NCBI RefSeq assembly: GCF_026625605.1
Contig: NZ_CP113054.1
Location: 4,650,001 to 4,714,000 of the forward strand
DNA from: Luteolibacter sp. SL250
GTDB taxonomy: Bacteria; Verrucomicrobiota; Verrucomicrobiia; Verrucomicrobiales; Akkermansiaceae
Direction: 5' to 3'
DNA length: 64,000 nt
The position numbers and the translations under genes are program-made. The first letter of the stretch is position 1, and each line of letters begins with the position of its first letter. Below, piece after piece: positions 61,566 through 64,000 of this stretch. The notes under the pieces are model-generated. The model worked only from the letters and a program-made list of their open reading frames with translations, did not search any database and was not told the DNA's origin.

Positions 61566-61970
61566 TCAAAGACGGTTGATGGCGGTGGCCACCGGGACGC
61601 CGCCTTGGCGGAACTTCACCCGGAAGGAGTATCTCTGCTGTCTCTCGATGTTGAGGTGGCTGAAGGTGGGAGGGATCTCCACCCCGATCAGTTCCTCCCC
61701 GCCCGGGGTGCTCACCCGCAAGCTCACCACCTGGCCGCGGGAGGTGGTCCAGCGCAGTTGTTGGTCAATCTTCCCCTCCACCACATATTCGTTGCCCCGC
61801 AGGCTGTTGCCGTTCTCGAGCAGGTCCCTCACATCGAGTTTCTCCACATCCCCCATCCCTGAGTCCTTCTTGCCGATGAAATGCCGGCCAGCAAGGAACA
61901 GGACGACAAGAGCGGCGATGATGCCAAGAATGATACCGGGATGAACACTCGAGCTAGCGCGGCGGGCCAT
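61566..61970 (-). CDS. Small membrane-anchored OB-like protein
   Basis: A 134-aa protein with an N-terminal helix (IILGIIAALVVLFLAG) and a beta-rich domain (YVVEGKIDQQLRWTTSRGQVVSLRV...LIGVEIPP). The layout resembles CcmE-like or nucleic-acid-binding OB folds, but the CcmE heme His is not evident. Function unknown. It lies 19 nt upstream of the Asn/Gly protein, so they may be cotranscribed. Confidence 0.65.
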   Translation of the reverse strand: MARRASSSVHPGIILGIIAALVVLFLAGRHFIGKKDSGMGDVEKLDVRDLLENGNSLRGNEYVVEGKIDQQLRWTTSRGQVVSLRVSTPGGEELIGVEIPPTFSHLNIERQQRYSFRVKFRQGGVPVATAINRL

Positions 61971-62043
61971 GGAAAATCAGGGATTCGGGTTTCTGGAATA
62001 ACGAAACTATCCGCTTCCGCGGCGCATTTCGAGGAGGAAGTTT

Positions 62044-63774
62044 TCACGAATCCCACTGCGACCGCCGGGCTCCCATCCAGGCGGCGACGAGCGCGATGAG
62101 AATATGTGCGGCCAACGCCTGGAGACAGGCAACCTGAGGTGAAAGCGCCGTATCGATGACTGATTTCACGGCTTGGTGAACCTGCGTCTGGAGCGCCTCC
62201 ACCGAGCCGGACCACGCCCAATAAGCGGAAATGAACGGGCGAGTGAACGACTCGATATGCTCCGGCAGCGCAAGCACCGCGCCCGAAAGCGGGAGCTGGA
62301 ATCCCACCAGATAGATCGACAGCAGCGATGCCTGCTCCGCCGTCCGCATCCACGATGAAATCGCCAGACAGACCGCCGTCATGGCCGCATTCACCGCCAG
62401 CAGGAATCCGGCGTGCTGGATGAAATCCCCGCGGAACGGACCGAAGAAGTTCACGAAGAACGCCATCCACGCGGACTGCGCGACCACCAGGCAGGCCAGA
62501 AAAGCGACCTTCGATCCTAGGTAAGCCGCTGGCCTCAGTCCCGCGAATTTCTCCTTTTCATAGATCGGCCTCTCCCCCGCGATTTCCCGCGCGGAGTTGT
62601 TTGATCCCATGAGCGACAGCAGCACCACCTGGAACATGATGATGCCTGAAATGGCGGATCCGACCTTGGCCTGGTCCGCGCGCACGCTCTGCTGCTCCTG
62701 GATCTCGGCGGCGATGTCGTTCTGACGGCTTTCGGAAAACTTCCGGATGTTTCCGGACGCCTTGTCACTGAAAAGGGTGACCAACAACGGGAAACAGATG
62801 AGGATCGCCAGTTGCAGGAACACCTGCGCCTTGTCCCGGAAAAAGATCTTCCATCTCCGGGAAAGGAGGGTGGAGAACTGGCTGAGCAATCCTGGAACTG
62901 CTGCCGGTGCGGCCGCGGCCTCCTCCGGAGGGGAATTTTTCCTCGGCCTCAGTTTCCCCTCAGCCAACAGGCGGTTGCCTGCCAACATTTTGTCGTAAGT
63001 GGCGCCGTGTTTCTGCCATGATTTTTGCCAGCTTTCCGAGGATTGGGTGGCGAGCCTCGGGTAGATTTCCTCCGTATCCTTGACGGAGAAATAGTGGTTC
63101 AGCCGGTCTGGAGGACCGTGGTAGGCTACCCTTCCTTCGTGGAGAACCAGCACGGAATCATAAAGTTCCAGATGGGCCAGCGAATGGGTCACGGAAAGTA
63201 CAATTCTGCCATTCTTCCGGGAGAGTTCGTGCAGCAACTGGACGATCTCCCGCTCCGATCGCGGATCCAGACCGGAGGTCACCTCATCACAAAGCAGCAA
63301 CTGCGGGTCCGAGACCAATTCCATCGCCAGCCCCAATCTGCGCTTCTGCCCACCGGACAGCACCCGCACCTGCCGGTCATTGATGGAAGAGAGGCCGGTT
63401 TCCCCCAACACCTTGTCAATACGATGGTCCAGTTCCTCCGCCGATCCGCAACGGACACGCAGCCGGGCGGCGGTTTCGATGGATTCGTCAACCGTCAGTG
63501 GATCATATGCGACCGAAAATTGCGGTACATACCCCACCTCGGATGGGGAGAAATCCTCATCCGTGGAGAGATTCCGCCCGTTCCACAACAACGCCCCGGC
63601 AGACTCCGGATTCAAGCCGGCAATCGTTTTCAGCAACGTGGTCTTCCCACAACCGGATGGACCGACGATCGCCATGAAATGTCTTTCCGGCACCCGGACG
63701 GAAACCTGATCGACGAGGTTGGTGTCCGCCCCGTCTTTCCGGATCTTGAAACAAACTTCCTGGAGTTCCAGCAC
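62044..63774 (-). CDS. ABCG-type transporter (ATPase fused to ABC-2 membrane domain)
   Basis: A 576-aa half transporter. The ATPase comes first: GPSGCGKTT (38-46), LSGGQ (139-143), LLLCDE (159-164) and a His switch in SVTHSLAHLE. The membrane part has about six helices (for example LQLAILICFPLLVTLF and LACLVVAQSAWMAFFVNFF). This NBD-TMD order is typical of the ABCG/White subfamily, less common in bacteria, and implies export of a lipid or hydrophobic compound. It sits 48 nt downstream of a NifU/IscU-like gene. Confidence 0.88.
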   Translation of the reverse strand: MLELQEVCFKIRKDGADTNLVDQVSVRVPERHFMAIVGPSGCGKTTLLKTIAGLNPESAGALLWNGRNLSTDEDFSPSEVGYVPQFSVAYDPLTVDESIETAARLRVRCGSAEELDHRIDKVLGETGLSSINDRQVRVLSGGQKRRLGLAMELVSDPQLLLCDEVTSGLDPRSEREIVQLLHELSRKNGRIVLSVTHSLAHLELYDSVLVLHEGRVAYHGPPDRLNHYFSVKDTEEIYPRLATQSSESWQKSWQKHGATYDKMLAGNRLLAEGKLRPRKNSPPEEAAAAPAAVPGLLSQFSTLLSRRWKIFFRDKAQVFLQLAILICFPLLVTLFSDKASGNIRKFSESRQNDIAAEIQEQQSVRADQAKVGSAISGIIMFQVVLLSLMGSNNSAREIAGERPIYEKEKFAGLRPAAYLGSKVAFLACLVVAQSAWMAFFVNFFGPFRGDFIQHAGFLLAVNAAMTAVCLAISSWMRTAEQASLLSIYLVGFQLPLSGAVLALPEHIESFTRPFISAYWAWSGSVEALQTQVHQAVKSVIDTALSPQVACLQALAAHILIALVAAWMGARRSQWDS

Positions 63775-63822
63775 GGGCTATTTTGGGTTTGCGGGAAGGG
63801 TTGGATCCGTGGTTTCCGGAGA

Positions 63823-64000
63823 TCAATCCAATGGCACGATCCTGATCTTTCCGGACGAGGGACGCTGCAAGGATCCGGAAAGCGTATTGGAAGCCGCTTC
63901 CACGGGCGCCGCGGGTGTGGCGTCGAGTGCGTTCTTCAGCGCTCCTTCCACCAACTGACCGCAGTGGATCTTCATGGGAGGGAGCGCCCCGAGGTCGCCG
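63823..64000 (-). CDS. NifU/IscU-like Fe-S scaffold (5' end beyond window)
   Basis: The last 58 codons and stop of a gene that begins outside the window. The visible start GDLGALPPMKIHCGQLVEGA matches the C-terminal Cys region of IscU/NifU scaffold proteins (the third cluster-ligand Cys). A variable tail of about 35 residues follows. Role in Fe-S cluster assembly is inferred from this motif. Confidence 0.7.
   Translation of the reverse strand, partial: GDLGALPPMKIHCGQLVEGALKNALDATPAAPVEAASNTLSGSLQRPSSGKIRIVPLD

Overview
The window looks like a chromosomal segment of a Verrucomicrobiota bacterium, probably Verrucomicrobiaceae (Luteolibacter-like). This is inferred from several traits: GC-rich coding, many secreted or lipoprotein hypotheticals, an SHD1-type domain protein, a PQQ-type sugar dehydrogenase fused to a cytochrome c domain, a Tat-exported Gfo/Idh/MocA oxidoreductase, and a long protein built of W..DP..A repeats. 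Most of the sequence is ordinary, densely packed chromosome. No rRNA, CRISPR, IS element or integrase was recognised.

1-11.9 kb: a truncated zinc-ribbon membrane protein, a zinc alcohol dehydrogenase, an FAD-linked oxidase whose first codons lie in a terminator hairpin, a trypsin-like lipoprotein, an MFS transporter, a YqhA-like membrane protein, an ArgD-like aminotransferase, and an iron-uptake pair (PepSY membrane protein plus TonB-dependent receptor) behind a Fur-box-like site.

11.9-24.0 kb: a potassium block with kdpF-A-B-C-D-E, preceded by a second tiny membrane ORF, then a convergent ktrA/ktrB-type pair and a two-gene nucleotidyltransferase cassette. It ends at a tRNA-Met gene. The last 30 nt of that tRNA plus 5 nt of flank recur as a perfect 35-bp direct repeat just before the kdp promoter region, so the whole block is framed like an islet inserted at the tRNA 3' end.

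24.2-30.5 kb: a Gfo/Idh/MocA oxidoreductase with a clear terminator, then a tightly overlapping four-gene operon: a WXG100-like small protein, a helical protein, a second small protein sharing a TWxD...F...[FY]L motif, and a 1271-aa FtsK/EssC-like ATPase with two membrane helices. This is a candidate minimal type VII-like secretion module in a diderm bacterium and is the most unusual system in the window.

30.5-44.3 kb: GH51 arabinofuranosidase and an AraC regulator, a beta-CASP-like metallo-hydrolase, the PQQ dehydrogenase/cytochrome, GNAT and SMI1/KNR4 proteins, SRPBCC and shikimate kinase, TsaC/Sua5, an SHD1 protein, a two-RCK potassium channel (a third K+ system) and a DUF3142-like lipoprotein. 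44.4-64 kb: a large helical-repeat lipoprotein, proBA, a secreted esterase, a Uma2 nuclease-fold protein, prfB with the +1 frameshift site, the W-DP repeat protein, an NlpC/P60-like protein, nth, an SMP-30 lactonase, a fatty acid hydroxylase-superfamily protein, a TPR-like secreted protein with an Asn/Gly tract, an ABCG-type half transporter, and the 3' end of a NifU/IscU-like gene at the right edge.
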